A stretch of 21,850 nt of DNA, taken from positions 1 to 21,850 of the forward strand of contig JAPHSO010000330.1 in assembly GCA_026193675.1 (NCBI GenBank), given 5' to 3'. A model generated the notes under the pieces. The model searched no databases, had not been told where the DNA came from, and saw nothing but the letters and a program-made list of their open reading frames with translations. A program made the translations under genes and the position numbers. The stretch is from Gammaproteobacteria bacterium (GTDB lineage: Bacteria > Pseudomonadota > Gammaproteobacteria > Thiohalomonadales > Thiohalomonadaceae). Positions 21,495-21,850 of the stretch are shown piece after piece (within the stretch, counting starts at the first letter, position 1; each line of letters opens with the position of its first letter).

Positions 21495-21850
21495 CTATTT
21501 GATATGTTCAATAATGCCGTCCAACTCATCAAGGCTGTTGTACTGAATCACCATTTTGCCTTTTCCTCTGGCCCCCTGCTGAATCGATACTTTTGCTCCC
21601 AGCTTCTCGCCCAGACGCTGCTCCAACTGAATAACATCTGGATCAATATGGCTCGCCGGTTTGGGCTCACCTGATTTCACAGCAAGCAGCTTCTTTACAA
21701 GGCGCTCCGTCTCACGAACGGTTAGTCCTTTTCCGGCCACGGTACGGGCAGCGGAGCTCTGATGCTCCCCTTCCAGTGCCAGTAGTGCGCGAGCATGACC
21801 CATCTCCATGTCTCCATTCTCCACCATACGCTGGACATCTGCATTGAGAG
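21495..21850 (-). CDS. parB: Chromosome partitioning protein ParB, C-terminal part (partial)
   Basis: The gene runs off the right edge; 118 codons are visible and the frame is open to the window end (the internal ATG at 21827 is not the start). The visible residues begin in the helix-turn-helix core that binds parS (LNADVQRMVENGDMEMGHARALLAL). A linker follows (GKGLTVRETERLVKKLL), then the C-terminal dimerisation domain (about the last 50 residues, LEQRLGEKLGAKVSI and KGKMVIQYNSLDELDGIIEHI). ParB spreads from parS and, as a CTP-dependent clamp, works with the ATPase ParA in origin segregation. The CTP-binding N-terminal domain is outside the window. The gene order parB-atpI is typical of origin-proximal gammaproteobacterial DNA. 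Confidence 0.95.
   Translation of the reverse strand, partial: LNADVQRMVENGDMEMGHARALLALEGEHQSSAARTVAGKGLTVRETERLVKKLLAVKSGEPKPASHIDPDVIQLEQRLGEKLGAKVSIQQGARGKGKMVIQYNSLDELDGIIEHIK

Noticed and set aside
1..21850. Mobile elements, CRISPR arrays, tRNA or rRNA genes
   Set aside because: No transposase or integrase frame, no evenly spaced repeats, and no tRNA or rRNA sequence was recognised on reading either strand.

Overview
The window looks like a chromosomal segment from a free-living or symbiotic gammaproteobacterium of moderate GC content. The evidence is the gene order parB - atpIBEFHAGDC - (slyD-like) - glmU - glmS, together with TmcA, YchJ and proton-type F1Fo ATP synthase subunits that closely resemble the E. 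coli proteins. Sulfur-oxidising gammaproteobacteria (Chromatiales-like lineages) are a reasonable guess, but nothing in the window proves it. I see no rRNA, tRNA, CRISPR array, insertion sequence or phage gene.

Left part (1-5000): the 3' end of lpdA (+), then a membrane-bound hybrid histidine kinase/response regulator (+). Its 3' end overlaps a convergent gene for an unrecognised four-helix membrane protein (-). Next, all on minus, come a small secreted helix-hairpin-helix (ComEA-like) protein with a clear terminator, a DASS/SLC13-type anion transporter, and the SEC-C protein YchJ; the last two look co-transcribed.

Centre (5000-10460): a 464-bp non-coding stretch holds a minus-strand terminator, a tiny minus-strand ORF with a perfect ribosome binding site, and an FNR-like site. 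After it come tmcA (+) and a compact three-gene signalling operon (+): a receiver protein with an unrecognised C-terminal domain, a receiver-CheC protein, and a PAS-GGDEF diguanylate cyclase. The operon ends in a hairpin terminator. These three genes are the least routine protein-coding part of the window, because they seem to link phosphorelay input, CheC-type dephosphorylation and c-di-GMP synthesis without a kinase or chemoreceptor alongside.

Right part (10464-21850, all minus): glmS and glmU (UDP-GlcNAc synthesis, 1 nt apart), a SlyD-type prolyl isomerase lacking the His-rich tail, and a perfect 14-bp-stem terminator. Beyond that lies the complete nine-gene ATP synthase operon atpIBEFHAGDC, with a near-consensus sigma70 promoter in front of atpI, and finally the C-terminal part of parB. 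A perfect DnaA box and AT-rich DNA lie between parB and atpI, which suits a location near the replication origin, but one good box does not make an origin.

Most of the window is housekeeping DNA. The strongest candidates for something undescribed are the receiver/CheC/GGDEF module and the putative small transcript or peptide gene upstream of tmcA.
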